Assembly (NCBI GenBank): GCA_017993865.1
Contig: JAGOLU010000003.1
Location: 1-23,033, forward strand
DNA length: 23,033 nt
Source of the DNA: Candidatus Woesebacteria bacterium
GTDB lineage: Bacteria > Patescibacteriota > Microgenomatia > UBA1406 > GWC2-37-13
Direction of reading: 5' to 3'
The notes under the pieces were generated by a model. The model saw only the letters and a program-made list of their open reading frames with translations, made no database searches and had not been told where the DNA came from. Below, one piece after another: positions 23,010 through 23,033 of the stretch (the stretch's first letter is position 1; each line of letters begins with the position of its first letter). A program made the translations under genes and the position numbers.

Positions 23010-23010
23010 T
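23002..23010 (+). promoter_or_regulatory. Shine-Dalgarno sequence overlapping the stop codon
   Basis: GGGGGTGAT differs at one base from GGAGGTGAT, the perfect complement of the 16S anti-Shine-Dalgarno. It contains the TGA stop of the giant gene and lies 8 bases before an ATG at 23019. This points to translation of a following gene coupled to the giant gene. Confidence 0.65.
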
Positions 23011-23018
23011 AGGGTCAA

Positions 23019-23033
23019 ATGCAGATGGGCATG
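23019..23033 (+). CDS. Start of a downstream gene (truncated by window edge)
   Basis: ATG at 23019 opens a frame (M-Q-M-G-M) that runs off the window. Two further in-frame ATGs at 23025 and 23031 are alternative starts. The spacing from the strong Shine-Dalgarno at 23002-23010 favours 23019. Only five codons are visible, so nothing can be said of the product. Confidence 0.4.

Noticed and set aside
21378..22178. C-x4-C pairs at 7120/7125 and 7381/7386 as zinc fingers
   Set aside because: Zinc ribbons normally use C-x2-C knuckles in matched pairs. Here the spacing is four and the partners are far apart, so disulfides are more likely.
23007..23012. TGA recoded as Gly or Trp (as in some CPR bacteria)
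   Set aside because: There is no in-frame TGA in over 7,600 codons, which would be unexpected if TGA were a sense codon, and an in-frame TAG follows at once, so the protein ends here under either code.

Overview
The window is essentially one gene. A single plus-strand reading frame is open from the left edge to a TGA at 23007-23009, about 7,660 codons with no internal stop. It encodes a protein of roughly 0.84 MDa (at 110 Da per residue). There is no intergenic gap over 300 bases, and I see no RNA gene, CRISPR array, insertion sequence or terminator. The last 24 bases carry the stop, a near-perfect Shine-Dalgarno sequence and what looks like the start of the next gene. Residue numbers below count the TTG at base 21 as residue 1. 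The frame is still open upstream of it, so the true N-terminus may lie outside the window.

Organism: a bacterium with A/T-leaning composition and the standard code. TGA is used as a stop and is followed directly by TAG in frame. Enormous single-gene mosaic proteins with S/T/P-rich linkers and weak similarity to known families are known from uncultivated lineages such as Candidate Phyla Radiation (Patescibacteria) and Omnitrophota. I suspect one of these, but nothing here fixes the lineage.

Layout of the protein: residues 1-1660 are Cys-free and mostly unrecognised, with one internal duplication near 706-741 and 868-911. A single membrane helix (1661-1680) is followed by an S/T/P-rich stalk (1687-1750). 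Next come an aromatic-rich module and the first Cys-bounded motif (2042-2063). After beta-rich unassigned sequence and an N/S/G-rich linker (2827-2890) there is an FHA-like domain (about 2943-3020), an alpha/beta-hydrolase-like domain with a GHDIGG elbow (about 3289-3556) and a fold-type-I PLP-enzyme-like domain (about 3679-4055). Then follow unassigned sequence, a P-loop-like domain with a broken Walker A (about 4804-4981) and an HExxH metallopeptidase-like domain (about 5247-5349). A multi-helix membrane block (about 5563-5943) leads to the second Cys motif (5974-5995), a GNAT acetyltransferase domain (about 6014-6183) and a long alpha-helical region. The C-terminal part holds a possible second GNAT-like fold, the third Cys motif (7313-7333) and a Cys-containing end domain.

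The most striking signals are global. By eye there are only 14 cysteines in 7,662 residues, almost all in close pairs, with a Cys-free run of 3,910 residues. Three of the pairs belong to a repeated C-x(19-20)-C motif containing an (A/V)-(F/Y)-A signal-peptidase-like triplet. This suggests a membrane-anchored, largely exported protein that could be processed into disulfide-tethered pieces. That idea conflicts with the GNAT and PLP-like domains, whose known relatives mostly act in the cytoplasm.
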